Source: Phaeosaccion multiseriatum (Eukaryota; Ochrophyta, other classes). Taken from it: a stretch of DNA of 64,000 nucleotides. The DNA lies in the NCBI GenBank assembly GCA_965112735.1, contig OZ218953.1, positions 5,146,001 through 5,210,000 on the forward strand, read 5' to 3'. Below, piece after piece: positions 33,071-44,500 of the stretch. The notes under the pieces were generated by a model. The model searched no databases. It worked only from the letters and a program-made list of their open reading frames with translations, and had not been told where the DNA came from. Numbering within the stretch: the stretch's first letter is position 1; each line of letters begins with the position of its first letter. The translations under genes were made by a program, and so were the position numbers.

Positions 33071-33627
33071 GTCGCCCACGAGTCTGGCAATAAACATCTC
33101 CGTACATTTTGCTGGCGTCGGCGCGACGCAGTCAAACGAGAGAAGCCACCGGGTCCGCAGTGAGAAAGAGCCAGAAGTAGGGGCAGAAAGGGGGGAGTGT
33201 CGGTGGTGAGGGTGGGGAGGGTGACAGCGAAGTGTGTTGAGCAGCAAGCGAGGGAGGAGTAGGGAGACGGGGCCAAAGGCTGAGAGCACTCCAGGTCTAG
33301 CCTGAAACAAGGCTGCAAACCCTCCCTCTTTGGGGGGGGGGTGGGCCCTTTTGCTCACCAACGGCAGACAACGTGTCCTGTCGGATTCGGCCAAAGCCTT
33401 CGTCCTCGATGGCTATTTGCTTGATACACGTCTGGAAAGAAGCGAAAGGTATCAGAGGGGAGGCGGAGAGCGAGACGTAAGGCCCAGAGAGCAGGAGGAA
33501 ATCGGAAGACGAAGCCCAGGGAAAGGAGAAGGAGGCCCCTTCTCCTCCATCTTCTTTGCATGTGCGGATACTGGCTTACCGACGAGATAAGACTCTTGCC
33601 CGGGCTCTTTCCCTTGGGCTTCGCCAT
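32235..33627 (-). CDS. Histone-fold protein of the NF-YC/POLE4/CHRAC type
   Basis: Four exons on the minus strand keep phase: 33627-33580, 33431-33359, 33111-32880, 32721-32235, giving 279 residues. Splicing rebuilds a histone fold that no single frame shows: IKQIAIEDEGFGRIRQ (helix 1, about residues 19-34), then AKCTEMFIARLV (helix 2), then K-T-L-L-L-E-P-K-D-I and RIDRYDFLRDLV (helix 3 and end). The KDI motif is created across the last intron. The fold belongs to the CBF/NF-Y C-subunit, POLE4, CHRAC and NC2-alpha group, which pair with a second histone-fold partner on DNA in the nucleus; I cannot choose between these. A long Ala/Gly-rich insert, partly from a (CTG) tract at 33031-33069, splits helix 2 from KTL. 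The tail is disordered, with Gly, Ala and acidic residues. Confidence 0.8.
33031..33069. repeat. (CTG)n tract coding poly-alanine in the histone-fold gene
   Basis: A nearly pure run of CTG triplets lies in exon 3 of the minus-strand gene. It is read as GCA codons and encodes a run of about a dozen alanines just after histone-fold helix 2. Confidence 0.85.
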
Positions 33628-34026
33628 CAACTCCCGGCTTATATACTGTAGGTTTGTTTCTAGTTTGAAGGGGGGGGGGACGAGATTTCGCCGTGCAAGC
33701 GCACGGTGGCGGCAGTCTGGAGACTAAGGTGGATAGAACTCTCTACGTCTCGCTTGCTTGCTTGTACTTGCAATTGATGATGGAAGGAAAAAGCAATCAT
33801 TATATTACGGAAGGAAGCCATGAAGTGCCATCGCCAAACTGAAACGGAAACTGATTTTGCTCTCGAGCCCCACACGCTTTCAAGGCGCTTTCTCTCGTCT
33901 TTTGCGCAGCAAGGAGGAGGTGGGGCTCCCATAATGCCCTCCCCACTCTCTCTCGAGGGAGCAGAGGAGGGAAAAGCGAATACGAGAAGCAGCAGCAGCA
34001 GCAGTGGTAGCAAAAGTAGGAGGGGC
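33628..34026. promoter_or_regulatory. Divergent intergenic region (histone-fold / PPR genes)
   Basis: The preferred start codons of the two divergent genes lie 399 bases apart (193 if the PPR gene begins at ATG 33820). Regulatory sites for both must be here or inside the genes. I see a G-run at 33668-33677 but no clear TATA element. Confidence 0.45.
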
Positions 34027-37000
34027 ATGAAAAAGAGCGGGGACTCAGGCCAGATTGCAGACGGCAGCGCTGCGCTGCTCCTCTTTGTTCTCGCTAGTAG
34101 TTCCCTTTTACACTCCAGCTCTGGCTTCCACCAGTTAGTACCATTTCGAGGCACTGATGGAAGTCACTCTCATGGCTGCAGCACCAACGACAGGACCAGC
34201 CATCTTCACCGCAAGTCAGGAGCAGCATCAGGAAGGACCATTGGGCGTACTGATACTCGAGGGACCGTTAGAGACCGATGGAGGCTGATGGCCACGACGG
34301 ATGTGGGGGGGGCGGATGGGGGCGACCCTGCAGGAGGAGGAGCAGCGGTAGCAGAAGTAGCACGAGAAGCAGGAGGACCTAGCTCAAAGAAAGGACCAAG
34401 GAGGGGAACAGGAGGAGGTAGCGGACGGGCAAGCCGAGGAGGAAGGGGAAGAGGGAGAGGGGGAAGCGGAAGAGGAAGAGGAGCGAGTGGAAACCGAGGG
34501 AGAGCAGCGAGTGGAGGCCGAGGCAGCGGAAGCGGAAGAGGGAATAGAAGAGTAACAAGGGAAGGGCGGCAAGTATGGGATCGGCGTACGAGCCATACGC
34601 TTTGTGCAAAGCTCAAGATGCTGGCGACGGAGAAGGCAGGGCCAAAGAAAGTGAAGGAGCTCATTGCGCAGGTGCAGGCCAAGGGATATACCCTAACGAC
34701 CTGGGACTACAACGCCGCCTTCACTGCACTAGGCGCGTCGGGTCACGCCGGCGAGGTCAGGAAGCTCTTTGCAAAGATGATGACCAGCGAGGAGAGGACG
34801 AAACCGACCACCTACACATATGGCGTTCTCGTCGCAGCCCACCGAGAAGCAGCTGGCCCGGAGAGCAGCAAGGCAGACGCCGCCATGTACTTGTTGAAGA
34901 TGATGCAAGAAGAGGCCCGTGATGCTCCGTGGTTGCACGGTTCCATGTACACCGATGTGATTGCAGCGTGCGCGGAGGAGGGTGCGTCCAAGCTCCCTGA
35001 GGCTTTGCGTGTTATAGAGAGCATGTGGGCTGAGGTCGACAAGGAGCAGGAGACGAGGGAGAGGCAGAGGCAGACGGACTTGGCCAACTACGCAAAGATG
35101 CTCGAAGCGAAGGCAGCTGCCGCCAAGGAGGGGAAAGAAGTAGAAGTTGTCGAGGAGGATGAGGCGCAGGCGGCGAAAAGGGAGCGCAAGAGACTCAAAC
35201 AGTTGGAGAAGAGGAAGTTGGATAGGGACCGAAAGAGGAAGGAGAAACAGGACAAGAAGGGGGGGAAGAGAGTGCCGGTGAAGAGGGTGGTGGGGCCTGT
35301 CAAGCCCAACGCGATGCACTACAACGCAGCCATTCAGGGGTGCTGTGCAGCGGGGCAGATCGACGTGGGCGTGCAGGTGAGTGGAGCAGGGCGAGGTACG
35401 GTCAATCAGGCATGCATTTTGCTGTGGCGGGCTCTGTTCTTGTGCATGCATTCATCACTTGAGTTTATTCCTTTCTCCGCTCCCTCACGCATATGCCCTC
35501 CTTCCCCACATGCATATATGCTTACGTACATACATACATACATACACACACATACATACATACATACATACACACACATACATACATACATACATACATA
35601 CATACATACATACATCAAACATACATATACATACATACATACATACACAGCTCATCAAAGCCATGAAGGAGAAGGGCGTTGAGCCTGACGGCGTGAGCTA
35701 CGGACAAATCATCTACGCTTGTCTGGAGCGCGAAATGCCAACAAAGGCGATGGAGGTGGCGGAAGAGATGCTGGCCGAGGGCAAGGGAGGCATGTCAATG
35801 AAGGCGGAATGGGACCCTGTGGAACGGACTTATTCGCCACCGGAGCCTAGGCCTAGTTTCTTCGGTTACAACGCTGCCATCTCGGCCGCGGGTAAGGCGG
35901 GTCAGGGGAAGCGAGCACTAGAGTTTGTCGCTGACATGTGGGCGCAAGGCCTGGAGCCCAGCAGGGTGTGCTACTGCACCGCTATGGATGCGTTAGGCCG
36001 GGCAGGCAAGTGTGATGCTGCCGTCAAGCTGCTGCGAGACATGCAGGAGAGGGCGTCGCAGCAGGGCGCCAAGAGAAGGGTAGAGATCGCCAGGACCACA
36101 CCCAACCACGCGGCCATTGAGGAGGGACTCATCGCCTTTGTGCCGGATGTGAATTGCTACAACACGGCAATGCAGACCTGTGCCAACGCGGGCGAGTACG
36201 GCATGGCATTGGAGCTGCTGGGGGAGATGCAGGAGAAGAAAATGGCCCCCGATGTGTGGTCCTTCGTCACCGCCCTCAAGGCGTTTGGCAGGGTCAAGTC
36301 GATGCAGCAGCAGCGCTCCGCCGCTGCCAGTCTCCTGGAGAAGCTGTGGGAGGCCTTCAACGCCTCTGGGCAGAAGCCTGACGTGAGAATCTTCACCGCC
36401 AGCATTGCGTGCTGTAACACTTTTAAGGACTTCGAGGGAGCCATGAGACTAAGAAGAGAGATGAAGGCGGTGGGGGTGACGCCCACTGTAGTGACGTACG
36501 GTGCGCTGCTCAACGCTTGTGCCATTGGGGGCAGGGGGGACGAGGCGGTGGTGCTGCTGAAAGAGATGGACGACGCAGGCATCAAGCCGAACGAGATTTG
36601 CTACAACTCGGCAATTGTGGCCTCGGGCCTCTGGCGCGATGTGGACTTGATCACGGCACTATTTACGGCCTGCCAAGCCCAAGGGATGGCGGACACCAGG
36701 AACTACTGCGCTGCCATTACTGCGTACGGCAGGGCCGGGCACCACCTCCTGGCTCTGGACGTGTTGGAGGAATTGCGAGCAGAGAGCAAGAGACAAAAGG
36801 AGGAGGGTGACCGCAGCAGCAGTGAGGGAGGAGGAAGGAGTGGAGCAGCAGCAGGCGGTGGTACCCGTGGCGGGATGCGGTCAAAGTCACAGCTGGTGGC
36901 CTCCAAGTGGAGCTACAACTGCGCCATTGACGCATGCTGTCAGGCGGGGGCCCACGAAAAGGCCATCTTTGTGCTCAAGTACATGGCAGATGGTGGCGCT

Positions 37001-37393
37001 CCGCCGGACTTTGTCTCTTACAACACCATCATCAACAGCCTTCAGCTCAACGGCCTCTACGATAGGGCCGCGGGACTCCAGAAGGAGATGAAGAGCAAGG
37101 GGCTACGAGAGGTTGTGAGAGGAGCAGCCAGGCCACCACGGACCGGACCCTTTGTGGTAGAGGAGGAGGACTTTAGCCTGGCTGCTGCTGCAGCCTCTGC
37201 CACCATGCGCAATGATGGAGGAGAGGGGGGGGGGAGGGGTAGTGGAGGGAGAGGGAGAGGAGGAGGGAGGGGGAGAGGGAGAGGGGGAGCAGGGGGAGGG
37301 GGCCGCGACTACCAGTGGGATTCGGAGTGGCAAGACCCCTTAGAGATGGAGGGGGAGGACGAAGCATTGGCCTTTTTGGCGGGGATGACCTGA
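34027..37393 (+). CDS. Plastid-type pentatricopeptide repeat protein with RGG regions
   Basis: There are two exons, 34027-35376 and 35651-37393, giving 1,030 residues. I chose ATG 34027 because it puts a signal peptide first (ALLLFVLASSSLLHSSSG, then FHQL), the heterokont plastid leader form with Phe at the cleavage site; ATG 33820 is in frame 69 codons upstream and would bury it. Next come an Arg/Gly-rich region (nt 34396-34550), then PPR repeats of 35-residue type (YNAAFTALGASGHAGEVRKL, YNAAISAAGKAGQGKRALEF, YNTAMQTCANAGEYGMALEL, YGALLNACAIGGRGDEAVVL, YNTIINSLQLNGLYDRAAGL). A highly charged segment (nt 35040-35290) interrupts them. A second RGG stretch (37214-37308) precedes the acidic C-terminus. 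PPR proteins bind single-stranded RNA in organelles; processing or stabilising a plastid transcript is the likely role, target unknown. Confidence 0.88.
35526..35648 (+). repeat. (ACAT)n tetranucleotide tract in the PPR intron
   Basis: The single intron of the PPR gene (35377-35650) ends in a long imperfect ACAT array that runs up to the acceptor ACACAG|CTC. It contains no long pyrimidine run, unlike most introns in this window. Confidence 0.85.
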
Positions 37394-37809
37394 GCACTCA
37401 GGCTGAGCTGTCAGGGAGGGAGGGAGGGAGGAGGGGGAGGGATCTAGGGCAGAGGGGGGCGGGCGCTGGTGGGGGTTTTGGTACAGGAGCGAGCGAGTGA
37501 GCGAGCGGGGGGCACAGCTGTGTAGGGGGAGGAGGAGGAGGAGGAGGAGGAGGAGGAGGAGGAGGAGGAGGAGGAGGAAGAAGAAGAAGGAAGGAAGGAA
37601 GGAAGGCGCGCCAGGAGGTTAGAAACTCGATTTAGGGGAAATTACAAATGTACCGTGGCATAGGACATATCCCCCCCTCTCAGGGCAATCCATTTTTAAT
37701 CTTCCTCTCCTCAACTCTACTCTGGAGATGCCGAAAAGCCGAAAAGGGTATGTACAGATCGCGGTATGGGCCGCTTTGTGGGTGCGTGCGAGCGTGCGAG
37801 CCCGTGTCG
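37394..37809. repeat. Intergenic region with (GGA)n tract between convergent genes
   Basis: This is the interval between the stops of the PPR gene (+) and the IQ gene (-). It holds a GGA/GAAGAA tract at about 37525-37605 and no gene that I can support. Poly(A) signals could not be assigned. Confidence 0.6.
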
Positions 37810-40275
37810 TCATACCCCGAGGGAAGCACCCGCACCCGGACCCTCGACTTCTGAGTCCGCAGCTGCTGTATCACCAACTGCTGTTGCTTCTGCCCCCGCT
37901 GCTTGCTCCGGCTCTACCACAACTGCCGCAGCTGCTGTATCACCAACTGCTGCTGCTGCTGCTTCTACCCCCGCGGCTTGCTCGGACTCTACCACCGCGG
38001 CTGCATTTTGTTGCCTCCGACTGTGGCCGCGTCCAACGGCCTGAATCTTGACAGCCGCCTCCAATCGCCGAGCCGCGAACCAAAGCAACCTCTGCCTCCG
38101 TTCGAGGCGCATGCGAGTGCTCATCCCTCTGAATCGGCACTGAATCACCGCCGCATTCGCATCCCGTAGGCTGTCTTCCACCGACCGCCAGCGCTTGCTG
38201 TTCTCGTACTGCCTATATGCCCTCGCTATGGTGCAAGCCGCTGCACCGGCAAGATTGGTCTGTCGGGTGGACCATCGCCGCCTGGCCTCATTCCTGCCCA
38301 AGTAGCCCCGGACCAGCGATGTTATCTGGGCAGCAAGTAACAGGCGCAACATCGGGGCGAGGGCGAAGATGTGAGTGAGTGAGTGAGTGAGTGAGTGAGC
38401 GAGGAGGTGACACGACACAAGACCAGACAGGCATGAGGGAGTGATACAGCAGGGGGAAGGCCTGTTGGGGGGTGTTAAATGCACTCATAGAGAGAGGGAG
38501 AAAGGGGAAGAAAGGAGGGGGGGAGGGAGGCAGGGAGAGAGAGGAAGAGAGAGAGAGAGAGAGAGCGAGGGAGGGAGCAAGAGAGAGAGCGCGCGCGAGA
38601 GAAACGATGGAGAGAGCGCGAGAGAGAGAAAGGGAAGCAGAGCGTGCGAAGCCAATGCGAGAAACATCGCCCCACCTGCGTGGCGGCTGCGTCCTCAAGT
38701 GCCCTCTTCTTACGGTTCCCTGCTCGCCGGAACAGTCCACGCGATAGCGGCTTGCCGTTTAGATCCAAACCGGGTACAGTGGGAAGGCTCGCCCTAGTTC
38801 AGCACAAGCAAACAAACAAGCAAACAAAGAGAAGCAACAAAGCTTGACGTAAGTACTGCACCGAAAAGGTGATGATGACGAAAATAGTCTCCACTCGGAA
38901 ACAGCTGCTGTGTGTGTGTGCTTGTGTGCGCCTCGCCTCCGTCTCCGTCTCCGTCTCCCTCTCTCTCACCTGCTGAGCGCCCTCTGCAAATCCGCGAGGA
39001 GTCTCTGATTCTCCTCCTCCTGAAGTGGTGCCAGAGCACGCAGACAGAGAAGGAGAAGGGCGCTTTGCGTAAGCAGAGATGGGCAGATGCTAGATAGAAA
39101 GTAGATACAACCTATCAGAGCTCTCCGTACAGGTGATCAGTAGCCCTTGTAGAGCTGTAGAGAGGTAGAGCGGCTTGGGTGGTGTACCCACTTTAGAAGC
39201 CCTAAGCTCCTGAGGACCGCCATCTGCCACCATCTCATCCACAGAGGGGGCACCTACGGGCCTTGTATGGTGTGCTCACTCGCCCCTCCCCCCTCCCCTC
39301 ACTCACCTTGGTCACCACTCTTCTTTGCCGGGGCCGCTTGGGTCGAGGCCTGCCCAAGTACCCTCGAAAATTTGCCTACAACAGACACATGCAAACCAGG
39401 GAAGGTGAAGGGGAGAGGAAGGGGACGGAAGTGATTGATAGAGGCATCAGCAGACAGAACGGACTTCATAACCGAAGCGGAGAAGGAAGGGAAAACAAAA
39501 AAAGAGTGCCACACCCCAACCAGGTGTAGACTCGATTCCTTATAGATCAGAAGGTGAGGCTTCAAGTTACATGTCCATCCTCCTCCTCCCCCTCCTCCCC
39601 CTCCTCCTCCTCCTCCTCCTCCTCCTCCTCCTCCTCCTCCTCTCCCGTTCCCCTCATCTTCTCCAGCAAACGCAAATTGGACGGGTACGACGTACGTAAG
39701 GACTGGTGCTCTCAAGTGCATCAACCCATCCTGTCTGTACGACGGTTGGTAGTACATGTACGAACCTGTATGAGGGTAGCTGCGAAAGTCTCCAGCTGCA
39801 CACGGTCCTCCCTCTCTTGGGTAAGTCTCTCTATGAAGTTGCTCTGCTCCACCATGAGCTCTTTGTTGCGCTTGTGCCGAGACACCAGCGCCCGCCTGTG
39901 GTGTGGTCAGTGGTCATTGGTCGGTCCGTTGTCGGTGGTGGTCGGTGATGGGTCGATCGGGACAGACAGGCCAGTAAAGCTGAGCAGGATACCAACCTCC
40001 CTCTCAAGTCATGGTAAGTCAGTCGGTCATTCAGTCGGCCAGTCAGTCAATCGTCGCACCATCTCTCTCGAGTCAAGGCCCACACACATGCCCTTCCCCT
40101 GCCTCCCCCCCGCGCACGCACCCACGCACCTCGCTGCCACGCCCGTCAGAGCCGCCGGGTTGACTTGTGCGTGAATGGCGTTATCGGAGTCGTAAATCTG
40201 GGCGTACGGTAAGTGGCACTGAATTCGCCGCCGCTCGCCATTCCGGAGAGCGCCGAGCGGCAGAGACTGCGTAGC

Positions 40276-40320
<45 letters not shown>

Positions 40321-41273
40321 AAGAGTAGCGACAAGCGACAAGAGCAACAGAGGAAGGAGGCGAGACACGGGAGCCAGCAGCAAACCCGAGGGAGAGGTAG
40401 CAAAGCCCATCAAGCACGGTGTCAGAGAGAGGAGGAGCGGTGTGTTACGGCGAGGGCGTGCACAGGGCTGCCTTTAGTGGAGGAGAAGAGGGAGGAGGAG
40501 GGATAAGCGGAGACGAGACGGTCTCAGAGTCGCGCCAAGTCCAGAGTCCGCCGGTGCTTGTCCGATGTCTGAGTCAGTCTGCTGGCCGTGCCTCAAGAGG
40601 TAAAGGGAGGTCAGCATGTGTGTGTGAGTTGTATCAGTGTGGTCCCCTAACAGCAAGATTTCACTCACACCCTCTTCTAAATGCATACCTTCTGCAGGTT
40701 GGCGTCGCAGACTTTAGTGGTGTTGGTGGTGGACATGACGTCCACGGTAGTGGTCCGGCTACCGTAAATGTACAGCGTTGGAGAAATAGGTAGCTCTCGT
40801 CTGCTCGAAAACAGTAGAGAAATGAGAGACAAGAGGGGGGGGGGAGTCGGAGCTTAGCCTCACGCGATGCGCTGGGAGCAGCGGCTGGAGCAGCGTAGAG
40901 TTGGACAGGCACACGAATAATGAGCCTGGCGAGGGTCAACCTCCCACTCTTTGTCTGTAGGTACGCCGGCTGCGACGAGAACGTGCTTGCTTACTCACCT
41001 CGTTGGCACCAGCAAGAGGTCTTTGTGGGCGCTGAACGCCAAAGCATCTGACTGCTCAGGTAACTCAGCTGCCGCATCCTTCTCCTCTGAGCCTTCTCCC
41101 TCTGGTATGTCATGCCCTTCCTCCGTTTGTACGTCTTTGGACTCTTCTCTCCCAACCAGAAGGGCAGACGGGGTAGCACATGCTAATGCCTCCTCTGCAG
41201 CACCGCTCCTTGGTCCTTCTCGCCCCCCCACGATCAGAGGCGACACATCCTGACCCGCATTCACCACCTCCAT
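37810..41273 (-). CDS. IQ-motif (calmodulin-binding) protein, eight exons
   Basis: Eight minus-strand exons keep phase: 41273-40999, 40800-40689, 40266-40130, 39895-39766, 39375-39307, 39019-38970, 38793-38676, 38325-37810, giving 468 residues. Splicing creates the IQ motif AATLIQANFRGYLGR across the 39766/39375 junction and AATQITSLVRGYLGR across 38676/38325. Three weaker IQ-like segments follow (ACTIARAYRQY, AAVIQCRFRGM, AVKIQAVGRGHSRR). Between the motifs lie charged coiled-coil-like stretches (EEENQRLLADLQRAL). The C-terminus is Ala/Glu-rich with a duplicated E-Q-A-A-G...A-V-G-D-T-A-A unit. IQ motifs bind calmodulin or EF-hand light chains. The start is uncertain: an alternative ATG at 41430 would add a tiny first exon. 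The acceptor at 40267 is a choice; an alternative places a separate gene start at 40410. I do not recognise the family beyond the IQ motifs. Confidence 0.7.
40277..40318. repeat. (CAG)n tract before an acceptor of the IQ gene
   Basis: About 13 CAG triplets on the plus strand are CTG triplets on the sense strand of the minus-strand IQ gene. They lie just before the acceptor CTACGCAG used for the exon starting at 40266, where they could serve as part of the pyrimidine-rich region. Read as codons they would give poly-leucine. Confidence 0.8.
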
Positions 41274-41588
41274 CTCCTTGTGCGGGCCGGTTACCGAAAG
41301 AGATTTCTTCCCCTCCCACCTCGACCCTTTTCCCCTAAAATGGTGGGTCCTATCTGAGAAGCTTCCAGCATCCTTGTCGCCGCATGGAGATGGGTACGTA
41401 TAGACCAGAAGACGCAAAGCTTACTGTCATTGTCGAGAGCTCTCCAAGCTCTCCTCTCTTCCTCTTCTCTCTCCTCCCTCTGATTCCCTCTCTCCGAGTT
41501 TCCGTTAGGGGGCAGGCGAGCTGAAACTGATACCAAAGAAGTAGAGTAAGTCACAGAAGCCTTCAGACGACTCAGACAAGATCAAGCG
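41274..41588. promoter_or_regulatory. Divergent 5' region (IQ gene / LPA1-like gene)
   Basis: The LPA1-like gene starts at 41589 on the plus strand and the IQ gene starts at 41273, or possibly 41430, on the minus strand. A possible minus-strand leader exon ends in ATGACA|GTAAGC at 41430-41425. No clear core promoter motif is visible. Confidence 0.4.
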
Positions 41589-44500
41589 ATGGCGAAGAAG
41601 GTGTTGGTTATGGTGGGGGGGGCACTGTGCTTCTGCTCCACTGGCCGGGGTTTCATGCTCCAGCCAGTGGCAGTGCCCCACTCATGTGCAAGGTGAGTGT
41701 GCGGCACTTTGCTCGGTCCCATCTTCTCCCCTCGCGTCCCTTTTGATGCTGGCACTGGTTGTTGCTTTCCTCTCCGCGTTCGCTCTCTCCTGCTTGTCTC
41801 CTTCCTCCTTACGCCAGTAGCCGAGATCGCCCGCGCGGAGGAGGCGCGGTGCGTACCCAAAGCCCGCTCTGCTCGCCTCCCTCACCCCGTGCCCCTCCGT
41901 CCTCCCTCGTGCTAAGCGCGAAGCGTAAGTCGCTCGTCAACGAGCTCACGTAAGTACGCCTCGGCGTCGCAATTGTGGCCTCGGGCATCCGTGGTGTCTT
42001 TCCGGGCATCCGTGTGCTGCAGTCAGTCAAGCTTAATTGACATGAGCTTAACATGAGTGTCCTTTACTCGGCTCGAGGTGAAAGTCCCTTGCTTCAACCT
42101 TTCCCTCTCGTGACTCCACCTTTCTTTTTCCTCCCACCGCAGGGACGATATGGAGCCAGTCAGTGGGAAAGAAGGAGGAGAGGCCGAAGGAGAAGAGGAG
42201 GAGGAAGAGGGAGAGGGAGAGGCCCCACAAATCTTTGGAACCGACAGGTGCGTGCATACATACGCTGTATACTCGGCCCCAGGCGAGGTTTCTCTGGCAC
42301 CTGGCTTCTGGGCCGTAGCCACCTCCTGGCTTCGGGCTTCTGGCTTCTCAGGCTGGGAGAAAACAAGAAATTAAGGGGGGGGGGGGCTCGCTGCTGGCCT
42401 GCTGGCTTCTGAAGCCGCAGGCCCAGCCCCTGGCTTCTTGCTTTCGGCCGCAGGCCGCCTCTGGCTTCTGCTTATCGGGGGGCAGAGAACCCTCGCCTGG
42501 AGCCGAGTAATACCCATGAGGAGGAACAAGCTGGGAAAGAAATATATAAGGGATTAAATAGAGGTCTGGGTAGAGCAGGAGATCATAGTGAGCAGAAACT
42601 AATACTCTCCCCCCTCCCCCCTCCCTCCCTGTCTCTTCCCTCGGCGTTCACTCTCGCTCTTGCGCAGATTACTGGCGGAGGCCAAGACGCCTTGGCGATC
42701 GGTGAGTCGTGGACGGACGAGAGGGACAGGAGGACGGGAGGGAGGGTGGCAGGAAGAACGCTCTTCTCTTGAAAGATACGGGTGACCAAATTAACGACTC
42801 CCTCCCTCCCTCCCTCCCTCCCTCCCTCCCTCACGTGTTCCCGGTGCTTGCCCCCTTCCTCTTTGTCGCCATCACCAGATTCGTATCTTCGTATTTAGCG
42901 CCTTTGGGCTGTCGTCCCTCGTTGGCGGACTCACCGCCGCGACTCAGCTGGCAGCTTCTATAGCGAAGCAGCCTGATGCCTTGCCCCTTCAACAGTGCCT
43001 CATCAACGTTGCGGTTGACGTTGGCGTCTTTGCGACGTCTGTGTTCGCAGTCAACTTCGAAGTGTGAGTATTCACTGATCAGCTACCTGCATGGACTACC
43101 ACAGTGCGTGTTGCCTCGTTCTTGCTCACCTTCCGCAGCTGTTCTCTGAAGACGGGGTGGAGAGCCTGAGTGGGAGACCACAGTCAAGGGCTAAGCTGAG
43201 TGCGGGCGTTTGTCTCCTATGTTGCCGGCTTTGTCCCTCCCTTCTTCTTCTTTTATGTTGAGTACTCTGTGTGTGAGCAGCTATCCAACCTGCTTGGTGC
43301 TCTCGGCTGCTGCTTCGAAGCTTACGCCTCGCTCCTGTATGTATGCGCCCAACCGAACAATACCGACCAACCAAGCAACCACTAGCCACCCACCCAACCA
43401 ACGAACCCAACGCACCCCAACCAACTACACAGTCAAGCGAAGAAGATGGTGGAGGAGACCACTGCCCGCGCACGGGAGACGAAGAAGAAGGTCGAGGCCA
43501 CAAAGGTCACAAGCGACGTCAACCAGATGCGAGTGGCAGAGCTTGAGAAGGTGAGAGAAAGAGAGGAGAGAGAGGAGGGGGGGTCGCTGAGGCGGGAGTG
43601 AAAGAACGAAAGTGGGGGAGTGAGTGGAGTGGAGTTGAGTGGAGTTAATAGTCTTGTGTTGAAGTCTTAACCCTCTTCCAAAAATTTCAGACCACACAGG
43701 CTCATTCTTGTTGGCTCGTTGCACACATTCTCACGGAAGAAACGGAAGAAAAGAAGGGCGTCCCCACCCTCCCCTCCATCCATGCCACCATGTAACCCAT
43801 ACCCTATGCCCCATACCGCATCGTTTCAACCGTCGCATTCATTTGAATTTCAGTGCTTTGTGCAGCTGAACCTGGACAAGGAGACCAAAAAGGTGGTGGC
43901 GCTTGGCGAATTGATGAAGGGGGCCAAGCAAGATGTTGTCCTCGTGGTTGGAACTCCGGTGAGTGAGTGAGTGGGTGGGTGAGTGAGTGAGTGAGTGAGT
44001 GAGTGAGTGAGTGAGTGAGTGGGTGAGTGAGTGAGTGAGTGAGTGAGTGAGTGAGTGAATGAGTGAGTGAGTAAGTGAGTGAGTGAGTGAGTGAGTGAGT
44101 GAGTGGGTGAGTGAGTGGGTGGGTGAGTGAGGGAGTGAGGGAGTGAGTGAGTGAGTGGGTGGGTGAGTAAGTGAGTGAGTGAGTGAGTGAGTGAGTGAGT
44201 GAGTGGGTGAGTGAGTGGGTGGGTGAGTGAGGGAGTGAGGGAGTGAGTGAGTGAGTGGGTGGGTGAGTAAGTGAGGGCCTATAGACTAGGGCATGGCGGG
44301 TGGTGGTGCCGCGTGTCAGACCGGTCTGATTCGGTCTGACTGGGGCAGGCTGGGAAGCAACCAAAACCCGAGGCAAATGAAGGAGTTGAGGTTTGGGCTC
44401 CCCTCGGCTCTATTGTCGGCTCGCCCCGTCCTTCCGTGGTGTGTTTTGTGTCCTTCTTTTGGCCATGGTCGCATGGGGTTCCGTGTGTTTGTATGTGTGT

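Noticed and set aside
40130-40410. Secreted IQ protein with a poly-leucine signal peptide
   Set aside because: Calmodulin-binding IQ motifs behind a signal peptide make little sense, and splicing 40689 to 40266 gives a phase-consistent intracellular protein. Kept as an alternative in the findings.
43210-43385. Small frames between LPA1-like exons at 43200-43400
   Set aside because: The intron 43064-43432 joins FAVNFE to VQAKKMVEE in phase, and the intervening frames lack family features.
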